Positions 27,743 to 39,322 of a stretch of 64,000 bases of DNA are shown piece after piece (positions within the stretch are counted from its first letter, which is position 1; every line of letters begins with the position of its first letter). The position numbers were made by a program, and so were the translations under genes. The stretch is from Nocardia flavorosea (GTDB lineage: Bacteria; Actinomycetota; Actinomycetes; Mycobacteriales; Mycobacteriaceae), in NCBI RefSeq assembly GCF_015477805.1, contig NZ_JADLQL010000001.1, forward strand, positions 1,736,001 to 1,800,000, written 5' to 3'. The notes below the pieces were generated by a model, which saw nothing but the letters and a program-made list of their open reading frames with translations, did no database searches and was not told the origin of the DNA.

Positions 27743-28774
27743 CTATCGTGAGTCGTCCGATTTCGCCGACTCCGAGCCGGAGAATGCCTCCCAGCCGGCC
27801 GGCCCCTGATAGCGCATACCGTCCACGATGACGCCTCGACCCGCCTCGATACGTCCGATGGAAGTCCAGCCGGGCGGCGGGGCCGTCCCGGGCGCCCACA
27901 CCCCGGCGAACACATGATCCTCACCGCCGGTCAGAACCCATTGCCGGGCATCCGCTTCCAACTCCTCGGCACACAACCGCAGGCCGGGATCGTGCAGGGG
28001 TGCGGAGTCCACCGCTACCGCGACTCCCGAGGCGGCGGCCAGATGCCCGAGATCGGCGAGCAACCCGTCGGAGATATCGGTGAGCGCTTCCGGCGGCGCA
28101 CCGGCGCCCATGGCCGCGCGAACCAGGTCGTAGGCCGGTTGCGGCGACCGGTGCGCGGCGACCGCGGCCGCCACTGCCCCAGCGGCCGGATCCCGGTCGC
28201 GGTCCACGGCTGCCTGGTGCGCCTGCGACAACAGGGCGAGCCCGGCCGCGGACCATCCCGGACGGCCCGCGATCGCCACCGTGCCCCCGACCCGCGCGCC
28301 CGAGCGGGTGACCGGCCGCTCACCCAGCGGATCACCGAAAGCCGTAACCGAGATCACCAGTTGCGCGCTGTGCACGATATCGCCGCCCGCGATGGATCCG
28401 CCCGCGCGTCCTGCCTCGGCCCAGAACCCGTCCGCGAGAGCTGTGACGAAATCGACCGGGGTATCGCCGGGCAGTCCCAGGCCGATCACGTACCCCACGG
28501 GCTCGGCGCCCATGGCATAGATATCCGCCGCGTTCTGCGCGATCGCCTTACGTCCGATCTCGTCCGGATTCGACCAGTCCAGCCGGAAGTGCCGGCCCTC
28601 GATCAACATATCCGTGCTCACGACGTATTGCCCGCGCGCGGCCGCCAGGACGGCGGCGTCGTCGCCGGGACCCAATCGGATGGCGGATCCCTGTATCCGG
28701 CCCGCGTTGATCCGGTCGATCAGGCCGAATTCGCCCAGGTCGCGCACTGTAGGTGGATTGCTGATCGCCGACAC
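27743..28774 (-). CDS. thiL: Thiamine-monophosphate kinase
   Basis: Encodes 343 residues of the enzyme that phosphorylates thiamine monophosphate to thiamine diphosphate. It has the PurM/AIR-synthase fold marks: [35 protein letters not shown], the [14 protein letters not shown] metal/ATP region and [13 protein letters not shown]. The frame is open far upstream. GTG 28774 is taken as start because the family begins there; AAGGAAG is immediately before it, closer than ideal. Confidence 0.95.
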   Translation of the reverse strand: MSAISNPPTVRDLGEFGLIDRINAGRIQGSAIRLGPGDDAAVLAAARGQYVVSTDMLIEGRHFRLDWSNPDEIGRKAIAQNAADIYAMGAEPVGYVIGLGLPGDTPVDFVTALADGFWAEAGRAGGSIAGGDIVHSAQLVISVTAFGDPLGERPVTRSGARVGGTVAIAGRPGWSAAGLALLSQAHQAAVDRDRDPAAGAVAAAVAAHRSPQPAYDLVRAAMGAGAPPEALTDISDGLLADLGHLAAASGVAVAVDSAPLHDPGLRLCAEELEADARQWVLTGGEDHVFAGVWAPGTAPPPGWTSIGRIEAGRGVIVDGMRYQGPAGWEAFSGSESAKSDDSR

Positions 28775-29240
28775 CTTCCTTACTTGCGCTACTACCGAAC
28801 GGTCACCGAACTCCGGAACCGCCCGGCGCGCGATTCGGCCGGGCCGGCGAACCGGGGCACGGCGCCGAGCACCCGGCTCTCGTCGCGCAGGACCTCGATG
28901 CGCGGCACGTCCGGTCGCCGCGGACCGTGCTGACGGTAGTGCCCACCGCGACAGCAGCGTTGCCCCGCCCCGGTTGCCCGGATCGAATATGCGGCCTCGC
29001 GGGTCTGGACCGCGCACGGCGGCAGCCGTCGTCCGGCACTTTCCGCACTGACGGTACCCTGTGCCCGGTGGCCGAGAGCGGCCCCGCGACCTGCCCGCGG
29101 CGGCTGCACCGAAAGCCACGCTTGCGGCGGCGAGGCCGGGTGCCCGTATCCCGCGAACCCGGTGCACCGGCCCGGAGCAGGCTCCTGCGCCCCGTACCGG
29201 ACAACCCATGTGCCACGCACCGCAGAAAGGACAGTCGAGG
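28775..29240. other. Divergent intergenic region thiL/DUF3515 gene
   Basis: These 466 bases hold no recognised gene. Open frames on both strands extend into the neighbours but show only Arg/Pro/Gly-rich low-complexity products. Confidence 0.45.
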
Positions 29241-29834
29241 ATGCCGGGGACATCGCCGGACGAGAACACCGAAACCCCCGGCAACGCGACCTCCGAACGC
29301 CCGCCCTACCACCCCGCCCTGATCGCGACCGCGGTCGCGTTGCCGGTGGCGCTGCTGGTAGGGGTCCTCGTCGCGGCGGTGATTGTATTGCGCGGCCCGG
29401 CCGAACGCGAACCGCTGGCACTCGGTCCGGTGCCGGCGCCCGCGGCCGACGGTCCGGCCTGTTCGGCGCTGCTGCCCGCGCTGCCCGCCGACCTCGGCGA
29501 TTTCACCCGGTCCACCCTGGTCGACCCCGCCCCACCGGCGACGGCCGCCTGGCAGCGACCGGACGGCGGCGACGCGGTGGTGTTGCGCTGCGGTCTGGAT
29601 CGTCCGCTGGAGTTCAATCGGGCTTCCCCACTGCAGGTGGTCAACGGGGTGCAATGGTTCGAGGTCCGCGACGATACCGCGGCCACTGCCACCTGGTTCG
29701 CGGTAGACCGCGAAACCTATATCGCGCTCACCGTTCCCGACGGCTCCGGGCCTACTCCGCTGCAGGCGGTCTCGGATGCCATCACTGCGCATCTGCCGGC
29801 ACAGCCGCTCGATCCCGGTGAACTGCCCAACTAG
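29241..29834 (+). CDS. DUF3515 membrane-anchored protein
   Basis: Encodes 197 residues: a short cytosolic start, one membrane helix (about 28-52, ATAVALPVALLVGVLVAAVIVL) and an extracytoplasmic domain of the actinobacterial DUF3515 family with a conserved Cys pair (ACSALLPALP and VVLRCGLDRP). The mycobacterial homologue also lies beside ddl. Function unknown. ATG 29241 has AAAGGA about 10 bases upstream; an ATG 33 bases earlier is possible. Confidence 0.8.
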   Translation: MPGTSPDENTETPGNATSERPPYHPALIATAVALPVALLVGVLVAAVIVLRGPAEREPLALGPVPAPAADGPACSALLPALPADLGDFTRSTLVDPAPPATAAWQRPDGGDAVVLRCGLDRPLEFNRASPLQVVNGVQWFEVRDDTAATATWFAVDRETYIALTVPDGSGPTPLQAVSDAITAHLPAQPLDPGELPN

Positions 29835-29860
29835 TTTCTCCGCGAACTCGCCCACGGACG

Positions 29861-30015
29861 ATTCGGCGCAACCCGGCCGGCCAGCGCATCCCGCCGGCTC
29901 AGCAGACCGGGGCGACTCGGCACACCCCAAGCCGATTCAGCACGCCGAGGACGACACAGCACAACCCTGGTCGACCCGGCACAACCCGAATCCGACCTAG
30001 CGCAGACCCGTTCCG
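29861..30015. repeat. Degenerate ~20-bp tandem repeat
   Basis: About eight imperfect units of 17-21 bases follow one another between the DUF3515 gene and the end of ddl, and the last overlaps the ddl stop. The best units read roughly GACYCRGCACAACCC plus a few variable bases (29915, 29935, 29954, 29974). They resemble the array before metE in style and share a C(G)GCA-CA core. Confidence 0.5.
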
Positions 30016-31115
30016 CGGGCAAGGGCGGTATCGACGAGATTCGTCAGCAGCTCCGCATAACCCACCCCGGTTTCCTGCCACATCCGCGGATACATCGAGA
30101 TCGGTGTGAAACCGGGCATGGTGTTGATCTCGTTGATCACCGGTCCGTCGTCGGTGACGAAGAAATCGACGCGCGCCAGCCCCTGACAGTCCAGTGCCCG
30201 GAAAGCGCGTACCGCCATCGTCCGGACTTCCTCGGCGATATCGTCGTCCAGTTTGGCCGGGACATCGAATTCGCAGACGTCGTCGAGGTATTTGGTGTCG
30301 AAATCGTAGAAAGCCGGACCGGCGGGCTTCTCCCCGGCGTCGGCGTCGGCGAGGTCCTCGGGCATCCTGATCTCCGCGAGCACACTGGCTTCCACCCGGC
30401 CGTCCGGGAATTCCAGCACACCGCATTCGACCTCGCGGCCGACGATCCCGGCCTCGACGATCACTTTCGGATCGTGTTCACGCGCGGTGGCGACCGCGGC
30501 GTCCAGATCGGCCCAGTCGGTGACCTTGGTGATCCCGATCGACGACCCGCCGCGGGCGGGTTTCACGAATACCGGCAGCCCGAGCCGCTGCCGATCCTGC
30601 GGTGTGACCGTCGCCGTGCCGGGCCGCAGCACCACCTGCACGCCCACGGGCAAACCGTCGGCGGCCAGCAGTTTCTTGGTGAACTCCTTGTCCATCCCGG
30701 CGGCGCTGGCCAGTACGCCGGGGCCCACGTACGGGATTCCCGCCAATTCCAGCATTCCCTGGACGGTGCCGTCCTCGCCGAATGGCCCGTGCAGCACCGG
30801 GAACACCACATCGACGGCGCCGAGCACGGTCTCCGGATCGTCGAGCGGCACCAGTGTTCCGGCGCGGCTGGCATCGGCGGCCAGCACCAGTTCGGTACCG
30901 CCGCCGGTCACCGACGGCAGGGTCCGGTCGTGGCGGGCGAGGGCGGCGATATCGATATCGGCGAGCAGCCAGGTCCCGGCGGGGGTGATTCCGATCGGCA
31001 CCGCCTCGTAACGCTCCGGATCGAGGTTGCGCAGGACGGCACCGGCCGATACGCACGACACCGTGTGCTCGTTACTGCGACCGCCGAACACAACGGCTAC
31101 TCTGATCCGGGTCAT
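29997..31115 (-). CDS. ddl: D-alanine--D-alanine ligase
   Basis: Encodes 372 residues of the ATP-grasp ligase that makes D-Ala-D-Ala for peptidoglycan. Visible are [47 protein letters not shown] (ATP-grasp), [11 protein letters not shown] and [17 protein letters not shown] (metal and substrate ligands). It is the target of D-cycloserine in related bacteria. ATG 31115; gpsA ends 57 bases upstream on the same strand, in the conserved gpsA-ddl order. Confidence 0.97.
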   Translation of the reverse strand: MTRIRVAVVFGGRSNEHTVSCVSAGAVLRNLDPERYEAVPIGITPAGTWLLADIDIAALARHDRTLPSVTGGGTELVLAADASRAGTLVPLDDPETVLGAVDVVFPVLHGPFGEDGTVQGMLELAGIPYVGPGVLASAAGMDKEFTKKLLAADGLPVGVQVVLRPGTATVTPQDRQRLGLPVFVKPARGGSSIGITKVTDWADLDAAVATAREHDPKVIVEAGIVGREVECGVLEFPDGRVEASVLAEIRMPEDLADADAGEKPAGPAFYDFDTKYLDDVCEFDVPAKLDDDIAEEVRTMAVRAFRALDCQGLARVDFFVTDDGPVINEINTMPGFTPISMYPRMWQETGVGYAELLTNLVDTALARGTGLR

Positions 31116-31172
31116 TACCGAACGGTACCCTGTCGCGCGACCGGATAATCCCGGCGCACCGGCCCCGGCGGC

Positions 31173-32168
31173 TCATTCGGGTTTGATCCGGCGCCCCAGC
31201 AGTTTCTCGAGCGCGGACCGCACGGCCAATCCCTCGTGACATACCTGATGGACGGCCTCGGTGAGCGGCATCTCGACCCCGTGCGCATCGGCGAGCGCGC
31301 GGACCGAACTACAGGACTTCACCCCTTCGGCGATCTGACCGTGGGTGGCTTCCTGCGCCACCTGCATGGATCCCCCGGAGCCGAGCGCCACGCCGAACGA
31401 TCTGTTCCGCGAAAGCGGCGACGTGCAGGTGGCGATCAGATCCCCGACCCCCGCCAGCCCGGCCAGTGTTGCCGGTTCGGCGCCGAGTGCCACGCCGAGC
31501 CTGATGATCTCGGCCAGGCCCCGGGTCATCAGCGCGGCGATGGAATTGTCCCCGAAACCCATTCCGGAGGCGATCCCGCAGGCCAGCGCGATCACGTTCT
31601 TACAGGCGCCGCCGATTTCGCAGCCGATTACATCGGTGTTGGTGTAGGGCCGGAAGTAGCTGGTGACGCAGGCCCGCTGGATGGCCGCGGCCCGTTGTTC
31701 GTCGATACAGCCGATCACTGTTGCGGCCGGTTGCCCGGCGGCCAGCTCACCGGCGAGATTGGGGCCGGACAGAACCGCGATCCGCGCCGGATCCGCCCCG
31801 CTGACCTCCGCGATCACCTCGCTCATCCGCAGCAGAGTGCCGTTCTCGATCCCCTTGGCCACGCTCAGCAGTGTGGCGTCGGCGCCGATGCCGGGCGCCC
31901 ACGTCTCGAGGTTCGCGCGCAGGGATTGCGATGGCACCGCGAGCACCACGATATCGGCGCCGTCCAGGGCTCGTTCGTGCTCGTCGGTGGCGGCGATCGG
32001 CGGCAGCTGCACCCCCGGCAGGTAGTAGGGGTTGCGGTGGTCGGTCGCCAGGGCCTCGGCGACCTCGGGCCGGCGGGCCCAGACGGTGACTTCGGTCCCG
32101 GCGTCGGCCAATACCTTCGCCAGTGTCGTACCCCACGATCCCGCGCCCATAACCGCCGCCCTCGTCAT
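31173..32168 (-). CDS. gpsA: Glycerol-3-phosphate dehydrogenase (NAD(P)+)
   Basis: Encodes 331 residues of the enzyme that reduces dihydroxyacetone phosphate to glycerol-3-phosphate for phospholipids. N-terminal dinucleotide fold [16 protein letters not shown], then [16 protein letters not shown], the catalytic [23 protein letters not shown] region and [16 protein letters not shown] 32168 gives the usual start; the much longer open frame upstream is antisense to fbiD. It is divergent from fbiD with only 30 bases between starts, so their promoters overlap. Confidence 0.96.
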   Translation of the reverse strand: MTRAAVMGAGSWGTTLAKVLADAGTEVTVWARRPEVAEALATDHRNPYYLPGVQLPPIAATDEHERALDGADIVVLAVPSQSLRANLETWAPGIGADATLLSVAKGIENGTLLRMSEVIAEVSGADPARIAVLSGPNLAGELAAGQPAATVIGCIDEQRAAAIQRACVTSYFRPYTNTDVIGCEIGGACKNVIALACGIASGMGFGDNSIAALMTRGLAEIIRLGVALGAEPATLAGLAGVGDLIATCTSPLSRNRSFGVALGSGGSMQVAQEATHGQIAEGVKSCSSVRALADAHGVEMPLTEAVHQVCHEGLAVRSALEKLLGRRIKPE

Positions 32169-32198
32169 CAGCCCAGAATGCCATGACAGGATGGGGCC

Positions 32199-32903
32199 AT
32201 GTGCCCGCACTCCGTGCACGCCGTCATCGCGGTGAAATCCCTGGACAGTGCCAAGAGCCGGCTCGCCGGTGTGCTCGCGCCGGCCCACCGGTCCCGGCTG
32301 GTACTGGCCATGCTCACCGATACCGTGCGCGCGGCCGCCGCGGTCCCCGCGATCGCGGCGATCACGATTGTCACCCCGGACCCGGTGGTAGCCGAGGCGA
32401 CCCGCGCGCTCGGTGCCGAGCTGCATCCCGAACCGGTCCGCGCCCGCACCGACCCCGACGGCCTCAATATCGCGCTCGCCGATGCGGCGGCGGCCCTGCG
32501 GCACCGGCATGGAGCCGTGGACCTGCTGGCATTGCAGGCCGATTTGCCCGCCTTGTGCCCGGACGAGCTGGCGGCCGTACTGGCCGCCGCTGCCGGCGAA
32601 CTGCGTGCGCTGGTGACCGATCACGCCGGGACGGGCACCGCGGCCTTGTTCGCGCCGTCGGGTGTCGGGCTACGGCCCCGTTTCGGCCGTGATTCGGCTC
32701 ACCGCCATCGCGCCGACGGCGCGCGCGAACTGACCGGCGAGTGGCCGGGTCTGCGCCAGGATGTCGATACCGCCGCGGATCTGGCCGCCGTCCAAGCGCT
32801 GGGCACGGGCGTCGAGACCGCTGCCCTGCTGCGTGAACTGGGCCTGTCCTGTCGTGTTCGCGAAACGGTCACCCAGGTGTGCGGGCCGGTCGCCACCCCG
32901 TGA
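32199..32903 (+). CDS. fbiD: Phosphoenolpyruvate/2-phospholactate guanylyltransferase (F420 synthesis)
   Basis: Encodes 234 residues of the CofC/FbiD nucleotidyltransferase family. It activates phosphoenolpyruvate (mycobacterial FbiD) or 2-phospholactate (archaeal CofC) with GTP, the step before FbiA in coenzyme F420 synthesis. [18 protein letters not shown] is the GTP-binding start, [15 protein letters not shown] the metal Asp motif, and [10 protein letters not shown] and FGRDSAHRH the substrate loops. Position beside gpsA matches M. tuberculosis. The presence of F420 fits the F420-type oxidase gene at 40059. Confidence 0.92.
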   Translation: MCPHSVHAVIAVKSLDSAKSRLAGVLAPAHRSRLVLAMLTDTVRAAAAVPAIAAITIVTPDPVVAEATRALGAELHPEPVRARTDPDGLNIALADAAAALRHRHGAVDLLALQADLPALCPDELAAVLAAAAGELRALVTDHAGTGTAALFAPSGVGLRPRFGRDSAHRHRADGARELTGEWPGLRQDVDTAADLAAVQALGTGVETAALLRELGLSCRVRETVTQVCGPVATP

Positions 32904-32955
32904 ACTAGAGATAACAGTCACCGCCGGTATCTGCACACCGTCCGGTTCGTAGGGG

Positions 32956-35148
32956 ATGATCGTAGGCGTGAGCGATACGGAAACCGTCAAGCAGCAGCAG
33001 GTGCTACCCACCCCGCCTCCGGCCGCCACCCAGATTCCGGCCGATGGGAAAACTCCTCGTTTGCCGGCCGATCGCTATCTCAACCGGGAACTGAGCTGGC
33101 TCGACTTCAATGCCCGTGTCCTGGCGCTGGCCGAAGACAATTCGCTGCCCCTGCTGGAACGCGCGAAATTCCTGGCGATCTTCGCTTCGAACCTCGACGA
33201 GTTCTATATGGTCCGGGTCGCCGGTCTCAAACGCCGCGCCGAAACCGGGCTTTCGGTGCGCTCGGCCGACGGCCGCTCACCGAGCGAGCAGCTCGAGCTG
33301 ATCGCGGCCCGCACCCAGGATCTCGCCGTCCGCCACGCCGAGGTGTTCCTCACCGAGGTGCTGCCCGCGCTCACCGCGGAGGGTATCGAGATCATCGACT
33401 GGGCCGATCTGGCCGAGCCCGAGCGAGAACGGCTGTCGGCGCATTTCCAGGATCAGGTTTTCCCGGTGCTCACCCCCCTGGCCGTGGATCCCGCGCATCC
33501 GTTCCCTTATATCAGCGGGCTCAGTCTCAATCTCGCGGTCACCGTCCAGGACCAGACCACCGGCGGCGAGCATTTCGCCCGCGTGAAAGTTCCCGACAAT
33601 GTGGACCGGTTCGTGCGAGTACGCCGGCCCGGTTCCGGCAACGGCGCCTCGATCGCGGCGTTCCTGCCGATGGAGGCATTGATCGCGGCGCATCTGGACC
33701 AGTTGTTCCCAGGAATGACGGTGGTCGAGCACCATTCGTTCCGGATCACCCGTAACGCCGATTTCGAGGTCGACGAGGACCGCGACGAGGATCTGCTGCA
33801 GGCGCTGGAACGCGAACTGGCCCGCCGCCGCTTCGGTTCCCCGGTGCGGCTCGAGGTTTCCGACGATATGACCGAGCATATGCTCGACCTGCTGCTGCGG
33901 GAACTGGAAGTCGATCCGGGCGATGTCATCCAGGTGCCGGGCCTGCTGGATCTGTCGTGCCTGTGGCAGGTGTACGGGGTGGACCGCCCGAATCTCAAGG
34001 ACGTACCCTACGTTCCCGCGACCCCGCCGGCATTCGGTGAACGCGAAACCCCGCGCAATGTCTTCGCCGCCCTGCGCGAAGGCGATGTGCTGGTGCACCA
34101 CCCGTACGATTCCTTTTCCACCAGCGTGCAGCGTTTCATCGAACAGGCCGCCGCCGACCCGCAGGTCCTGGCGATCAAACAAACCCTGTACCGCACCTCC
34201 GGCGATTCCCCCATCGTGAACGCGCTCATCGACGCCGCCGAGGCCGGTAAGCAGGTGGTGGCGCTGGTGGAGATCAAAGCGCGGTTCGACGAGCAGGCCA
34301 ATATCAAATGGGCGCGCACCCTGGAACAGGCCGGGGTGCATGTGGTCTATGGCCTGGTCGGTTTGAAAACGCATTGCAAAACCTGCCTGGTGGTGCGGCG
34401 GGAAGGCTCCACCATCCGCCGCTACTGCCATATCGGCACCGGTAACTACAATCCCAAGACCGCCCGCCTCTACGAGGATGTGGGCCTGCTCACCGCGGCA
34501 CCCGAGATCGGCGCCGATCTCACCGATCTGTTCAATTCGCTCACCGGCTATTCCCGAAAGGCCGATTACCGCAACATCCTGGTTGCCCCCCACGGTATCC
34601 GGGCCGGAATCATCTCCCGGATCGAACGTGAGATCGAATTGGCCCGCGCGGGCGCGGCGGCCCGGATTCGGCTGAAGGCCAATGCCCTTGTCGACGAACA
34701 GGTGATCGACGCGCTCTACCGCGCCTCGCAGGCGGGAGTTCCGGTGCAGATCGTGGTCCGCAGTATCTGCGGATTGCGGCCGGGGGTCCCCGGAATGAGC
34801 GACAACATCGAAGTGCGGTCGATCCTGGGCCGGGTGCTGGAGCATTCGCGAATTCTCAACTTCGCGGCGCAGGACGAGTTCTGGATCGGCAGCGCCGATA
34901 TGATGCACCGGAATCTGGATCGCCGCGTGGAGGTCATGGCGCAGGTGAAAGACCCGAAACTACGGGAACGGCTGGATGGGATCTTCGAATCGGCATTGCA
35001 TCCGATGACGCGCTGCTGGGTCCTGGATGCCGACGGTAATTGGTTGTCCCGCCCCGATCGGGTCGGCACCGGCCCCGACGGTGACGGGATCGAGGTCCGC
35101 GACCATCAGGTGTCGCTGATGCGCCTGCGCCGCCCGGATCAGCAGTGA
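32956..35148 (+). CDS. ppk1: Polyphosphate kinase 1
   Basis: Encodes 730 residues that polymerise the gamma phosphate of ATP into polyphosphate. An N-terminal helical domain ([20 protein letters not shown], from about 36), a head domain and two phospholipase-D-like domains are seen. The phosphorylated His lies in [19 protein letters not shown] (about residue 495), and QEDxx-type [21 protein letters not shown] lies near the end. ATG 32956 or GTG 32968 could start it; the N-terminal 35 residues are variable. The stop overlaps the GTG of mutT1 by 4 bases, so the two are coupled. Confidence 0.96.
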   Translation: MIVGVSDTETVKQQQVLPTPPPAATQIPADGKTPRLPADRYLNRELSWLDFNARVLALAEDNSLPLLERAKFLAIFASNLDEFYMVRVAGLKRRAETGLSVRSADGRSPSEQLELIAARTQDLAVRHAEVFLTEVLPALTAEGIEIIDWADLAEPERERLSAHFQDQVFPVLTPLAVDPAHPFPYISGLSLNLAVTVQDQTTGGEHFARVKVPDNVDRFVRVRRPGSGNGASIAAFLPMEALIAAHLDQLFPGMTVVEHHSFRITRNADFEVDEDRDEDLLQALERELARRRFGSPVRLEVSDDMTEHMLDLLLRELEVDPGDVIQVPGLLDLSCLWQVYGVDRPNLKDVPYVPATPPAFGERETPRNVFAALREGDVLVHHPYDSFSTSVQRFIEQAAADPQVLAIKQTLYRTSGDSPIVNALIDAAEAGKQVVALVEIKARFDEQANIKWARTLEQAGVHVVYGLVGLKTHCKTCLVVRREGSTIRRYCHIGTGNYNPKTARLYEDVGLLTAAPEIGADLTDLFNSLTGYSRKADYRNILVAPHGIRAGIISRIEREIELARAGAAARIRLKANALVDEQVIDALYRASQAGVPVQIVVRSICGLRPGVPGMSDNIEVRSILGRVLEHSRILNFAAQDEFWIGSADMMHRNLDRRVEVMAQVKDPKLRERLDGIFESALHPMTRCWVLDADGNWLSRPDRVGTGPDGDGIEVRDHQVSLMRLRRPDQQ

Positions 35149-36119
35149 ACGCAGTGGACACCACGCATACCCCGCCGTCCTATCCGGATCCCCGGACCAC
35201 AGCCAATATTCATGCCGCCGGCACAGTGCTGTGGCGGTACGCGCCCGATGCGGCCGGGCAGATGGAAATCGCCGTGATCCGCCGGCCCAAATACGACGAC
35301 TGGTCGCTGCCGAAGGGAAAACTCGATCCCGGGGAAACTCCGGTCCTGGCCGCGGTCCGTGAAACCGAGGAGGAGACCGGGCTGCGGCCCCGGCTGGGCC
35401 GCTATCTGGGCAAGGTCACCTATCCGATCCCGGGGCATCGCCGGCTGAAACGAGTCGATTACTGGGCCGCCGAGGTGACCGGCGGTGCATTCACGGCGAA
35501 CAACGAAGTCGACGAACTCACCTGGTGCCCGCTGGAGACGGTGATGTCGGCGCTGTCGTATCCGATGGATCGCCAGATCGTGCGGGCGTTCACCCGGTTA
35601 CCGGCCGATACCCGGACGGCACTGGTGGTCCGGCACGCCAAGGCCGGGCGCCGCGACCGGTTCCGTGGCCCGGACGAACAACGCCCGCTCGAATCCGCGG
35701 GATATCAGCAGGCGCTCGCACTGGTGCCGAATCTGCTCGCCTTCGGCGCCGGGGAAATCCATTCCGCCGAACCGCTGCGCTGCGTGCAGACGGTGGCGCC
35801 GCTGGCCGAGGAACTGGGAGTCGAGGTGGCGGTGGATCCGCTGCTCGGGGATATCGGATACGCCGCGGATACCCCGAAGGCGCGGGAACATATCCGATCG
35901 CTGGCCCTGTCCGCCCGGGCGGTGCCCGTCCTGTGCAGTCAAGGCGACACCGTTCCGGATCTCGTCCGGTGGTGGGCGGAACGGGATGGGATGAAGCTGT
36001 CACCCGCCCGCACCCGGAAAGGGTCGGTCTGGGTGTTGTCCTTCGCGGGCGACCGTTTGGTCGCCGCCGATCATCTGGACCGATCGCTGTCGGTCGATAC
36101 TGCGCCGGCGACCGGGTAG
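35145..36119 (+). CDS. mutT1: Nudix hydrolase with histidine phosphatase domain (MutT1)
   Basis: Encodes 324 residues in two domains. The N-terminal Nudix hydrolase has a complete box (G-x5-E-x7-RE-x2-EE-x-G, from GKLDPGE to ETEEETGL). The C-terminal histidine phosphatase has LVVRHAKAG near residue 164 and a late SQGDTVPD. The mycobacterial homologue cleaves 8-oxo-dGTP and diadenosine polyphosphates and keeps the nucleotide pool clean. Coupled to ppk1 by a GTGA overlap. Confidence 0.95.
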   Translation: MNAVDTTHTPPSYPDPRTTANIHAAGTVLWRYAPDAAGQMEIAVIRRPKYDDWSLPKGKLDPGETPVLAAVRETEEETGLRPRLGRYLGKVTYPIPGHRRLKRVDYWAAEVTGGAFTANNEVDELTWCPLETVMSALSYPMDRQIVRAFTRLPADTRTALVVRHAKAGRRDRFRGPDEQRPLESAGYQQALALVPNLLAFGAGEIHSAEPLRCVQTVAPLAEELGVEVAVDPLLGDIGYAADTPKAREHIRSLALSARAVPVLCSQGDTVPDLVRWWAERDGMKLSPARTRKGSVWVLSFAGDRLVAADHLDRSLSVDTAPATG

Positions 36120-36152
36120 CGCCGAACCCTCACCGGCCGTGGAAACGGTCAC

Positions 36153-36175
36153 GCCCCCGGGGATCGCCCGGGGGC
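36153..36175. terminator. Bidirectional hairpin between mutT1 and hupB
   Basis: Perfect 9-bp stem GCCCCCGGG/CCCGGGGGC with a 5-base loop, placed between the convergent ends of mutT1 and hupB. It can serve both strands. No U-run. Confidence 0.55.
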
Positions 36176-36309
36176 TGGTCCGTCCGGCGTTTCGGTTGTG
36201 GGGGTCGCGAGCACGCGAGCCGAGATACGGCACGCGATACCCGTCGACGAGCACCGTTCGCGGGTCGGAAAGCCGTCGGGGATTTCCGCGGCATCCGCGG
36301 CCGGTCGAA

Positions 36310-36945
36310 TCAGCGCGCCTTCTTGGCGGCTTTCTTCGCCGTGGTCCGCTTCGCGGTGGTCGCCTTCTTCGTCGCCGGGGTCTTCTTGGCGGTCGCCTTG
36401 GCCGTCGTCTTCTTCGCCGTGGCCTTGGCCGGGCTCTTCTTCGCGGTGGTCTTACGCGCCGCCGTCTTCGTAGCCGCCTTCTTGGCGGCGGTGCTCTTGG
36501 CCGGCGCCTTGGTGGCGGTCTTACGCGCCGTGGTTTTGGCGGGCGCCTTGGTGGCCGACTTCTTGGCGGTGGTTTTCTTCGCCGTGGTCTTCTTGGCCGT
36601 GGATTTCTTGGCCGCCACAGGAGCATTGACACCGCGTTTGACCGCCGGGCCGGTGGCCGCAAGCTTCTGTTTACCCGCGATTACCGCCTTGAACTGCGCA
36701 CCGGGCCGGAAGGCCGGCACCGAAGTGGGCTTCACCTTGACGGTTTCCCCGGTGCGCGGATTACGCGCGACGCGCGCCGCCCGCTTCCGCTGTTCGAACA
36801 CACCGAATCCGGTGATGGTGACGCTCTGTCCTTTGTGTACCGCACGCACGATCGTGTCGACCACATGCTCGACTGCCGCGGTGGCCGTGCGCCTGTCAGT
36901 ACCCAACTTTTCGGTCAGAACGTCGATCAGTTCCGCCTTGTTCAT
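36310..36945 (-). CDS. hupB: HU-family nucleoid protein with lysine-rich tail
   Basis: Encodes 211 residues. The first 90 form a standard HU domain ([46 protein letters not shown]). The remaining 120 are a histone-H1-like tail of [18 protein letters not shown] repeats, the hallmark of HupB (HLP, MDP1) in mycobacteria and relatives. It compacts DNA and influences iron and stress genes. A strong GGAGGATT site precedes the ATG. Confidence 0.97.
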   Translation of the reverse strand: MNKAELIDVLTEKLGTDRRTATAAVEHVVDTIVRAVHKGQSVTITGFGVFEQRKRAARVARNPRTGETVKVKPTSVPAFRPGAQFKAVIAGKQKLAATGPAVKRGVNAPVAAKKSTAKKTTAKKTTAKKSATKAPAKTTARKTATKAPAKSTAAKKAATKTAARKTTAKKSPAKATAKKTTAKATAKKTPATKKATTAKRTTAKKAAKKAR

Positions 36946-37101
36946 TGAATCCTCCGCAGACTAATGGCCCGTCGTCGGACCGACTAGGTACCACGGTAAA
37001 CCCACATTGGGCAAGAGTCTATGTGCCACGCCAAAATTCATGTGGCCTAGCACACGCACAGCTACCGCGTCATCCGAGGCGTCACTAAGAGGCCGAGAAC
37101 A

Positions 37102-37710
37102 TTACGCCTGCGAAATAGGTTCGGGAAGGGTCTTTGGTTTCCAACCCGGCCTTGCCTTTTCGAACTCGGCGATCACATCGCTACGCCGCAGGGTCAGGCC
37201 GATGTCATCCAATCCTTCCAACAGGCGCCACCTCGTGTAGTCGTCAATATCGAACGGCAACACGACGGTTCCTGCGGTCACCGTGCGCGCCTGGAGGTCG
37301 ACAACCAATTCCAGTCCGGGCTGTTCCTCGAGCAACTTCCAGAGCATTTCGACATCATTCTGTGACATTCGCGCAGCGAGTAGACCACCCTTGCCCGCAT
37401 TACCGCGGAAGATGTCGGCGAAACGTGAAGAGATAACTACCCGAAAGCCATAGTCCATGAGCGCCCAGACCGCGTGCTCACGCGACGATCCGGTGCCGAA
37501 ATCCGGTCCGGCCACGAGCACGGAGCCGCGGGAGTACGGTTCGGTGTTCAGAATGAAGTTCTCATCGCCCCGCCATGCGGCGAACAGGCCGTCTTCGAAT
37601 CCTGTTCGAGTCACACGCTTCAGATAGACGGCCGGGATGATCTGATCGGTGTCCACATTGGACCGGCGCAGCGGAACGCCGATCCCCTTGTGCACGGTGA
37701 AGGCATCCAT
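37102..37710 (-). CDS. leuD: 3-isopropylmalate dehydratase small subunit
   Basis: Encodes 202 residues, the swivelling small subunit of isopropylmalate isomerase, second step of leucine synthesis. Visible marks: [34 protein letters not shown] and [22 protein letters not shown] lies 6 bases before ATG 37710. It follows leuC by 53 bases. Confidence 0.97.
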   Translation of the reverse strand: MDAFTVHKGIGVPLRRSNVDTDQIIPAVYLKRVTRTGFEDGLFAAWRGDENFILNTEPYSRGSVLVAGPDFGTGSSREHAVWALMDYGFRVVISSRFADIFRGNAGKGGLLAARMSQNDVEMLWKLLEEQPGLELVVDLQARTVTAGTVVLPFDIDDYTRWRLLEGLDDIGLTLRRSDVIAEFEKARPGWKPKTLPEPISQA

Positions 37711-37763
37711 GTATTTCTCCTGTTTCGAAGCTGATCGTAGGTTTCGGAATGCGGCGCGGCGGC

Positions 37764-39179
37764 TCAGTTCAGATCGGCGGGCGCCGACAGCCGGCCACGG
37801 ACCGCGGTGGCCGCGGCGACCAGTGGCGACACCAGATGGGTGCGGCCCCCTTTGCCCTGCCGGCCCTCGAAATTCCGGTTGGAGGTGGAGGCGCAACGCT
37901 GGCCCGGCTCGAGCTGATCGGGGTTCATCCCCAGGCACATCGAGCATCCGGCCTGCCGCCATTCGGCTCCGGCCGCGGTGAATATCTCCCCGAGCCCCTC
38001 GGCCTCGGCCTGTTCACGCACCCGCATCGACCCCGGGACGACCAGCATCCGCACCCCGTCGGCGACCTTGCGGCCCTTCAGGACCCCGGCCACGGCCCGC
38101 AGATCCTCGATCCGGCCGTTGGTGCACGATCCGACGAATACGGTGTCCACCGCCACCTCACGCAACGGCATCCCCGGGGTCAAATCCATGTATCGCAGCG
38201 CTTTCTCCGCGGACTCGCGCTTGGTTTCGTCGGCGATCTGCGCGGGGTCCGGGACATTCTCGCCCAGCGGCAAACCCTGTCCCGGGTTGGTGCCCCAGGT
38301 GACGAACGGCGTCAGCGCGGCGGCGTCGATATGCACTTCCCGGTCGAAAACGGCGTCCTCGTCGGTCTTCAGCGCCTCCCACGCCTGCACCGCGGCATCC
38401 CAGTCCGCGCCCTGCGGCGCATGCGGCCGGCCTTTCAGGAACTCGTAGGTCGTTTCGTCCGGGGCGATCATCCCGGCCCGCGCCCCGGCCTCGATGGACA
38501 TATTGCAGATCGTCATCCGCGCTTCCATCGACATTTTCCGAATGGCTTCACCGCGGTACTCGAGCACATATCCCTGCCCGCCGCCGGTGCCGATTTCGGC
38601 GATCACCGCCAGAATGAGGTCTTTACTGGTGACTCCGGGCGGCAATTCCCCGTCGACGGTGATCGCCATCGTCTTGAACGGCCGCAGCGACAGTGTCTGC
38701 GTGGCCAGTACGTGTTCGACCTCACTGGTGCCGATCCCCATGGCCAGCGCGCCGAACGCGCCGTGGGTGGAGGTATGGCTGTCCCCGCACACGACGGTCG
38801 TACCCGGCTGGGTCAGGCCCAGTTGCGGGCCGACCACGTGCACGATCCCCTGTTCGCGATCACCCATCGGATGCAGCCGGATTCCGAATTCCGCGCAGTT
38901 ACGCCGCAGCGTCTCCACCTGAGTACGCGAAATCGGATCGGCGATCGGTTTGTCGATATCGACGGTGGGAACGTTGTGGTCCTCGGTGGCAATGGTGAGA
39001 TCGGGCCTGCGCACCGGCCGCCCCGCCGTCCGCAGGCCGTCGAACGCCTGCGGACTGGTGACCTCGTGCACCAGATGCAGGTCGATATAGATCAGGTCGG
39101 GTTCGCGGGCCTCACCCTCTCCTTCACCGCGAGCGACGACATGCTGTTCCCATACTTTCTCGGCCAGCGTACGTGGCAT
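37764..39179 (-). CDS. leuC: 3-isopropylmalate dehydratase large subunit
   Basis: Encodes 471 residues of the aconitase-like Fe-S subunit. The three cluster cysteines lie in [16 protein letters not shown] (region start), FVGSCTNGR and [11 protein letters not shown]. It begins [15 protein letters not shown] at ATG 39179 with AAGGTGAT upstream. Divergent from the IclR gene (144 bases between), which is the usual position for the LeuR/LtbR-type regulator of this operon. Confidence 0.97.
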   Translation of the reverse strand: MPRTLAEKVWEQHVVARGEGEGEAREPDLIYIDLHLVHEVTSPQAFDGLRTAGRPVRRPDLTIATEDHNVPTVDIDKPIADPISRTQVETLRRNCAEFGIRLHPMGDREQGIVHVVGPQLGLTQPGTTVVCGDSHTSTHGAFGALAMGIGTSEVEHVLATQTLSLRPFKTMAITVDGELPPGVTSKDLILAVIAEIGTGGGQGYVLEYRGEAIRKMSMEARMTICNMSIEAGARAGMIAPDETTYEFLKGRPHAPQGADWDAAVQAWEALKTDEDAVFDREVHIDAAALTPFVTWGTNPGQGLPLGENVPDPAQIADETKRESAEKALRYMDLTPGMPLREVAVDTVFVGSCTNGRIEDLRAVAGVLKGRKVADGVRMLVVPGSMRVREQAEAEGLGEIFTAAGAEWRQAGCSMCLGMNPDQLEPGQRCASTSNRNFEGRQGKGGRTHLVSPLVAAATAVRGRLSAPADLN

Positions 39180-39289
39180 TTTGCGATCACCTTTCGGGCC
39201 GGGCACCCGCCCCGGTGACCCCGCGGCGGATACGCGCTAGCTGGAATATCGCGACCCCATCCCACGACCCACCTGGGCTGTTCGTGATG

Positions 39290-39303
39290 GCATCTCAGAA
39301 TGC
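39290..39303. promoter_or_regulatory. Candidate operator between leuC and the IclR gene
   Basis: GCATCTCAGAATGC is an imperfect inverted repeat (GCAT-N6-ATGC) 20 bases before the IclR start. IclR proteins that face leuCD in other actinobacteria bind this intergenic space, so it is a reasonable site, but no consensus was checked. Confidence 0.3.
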
Positions 39304-39322
39304 AGGACGCTAATATCGTTGT

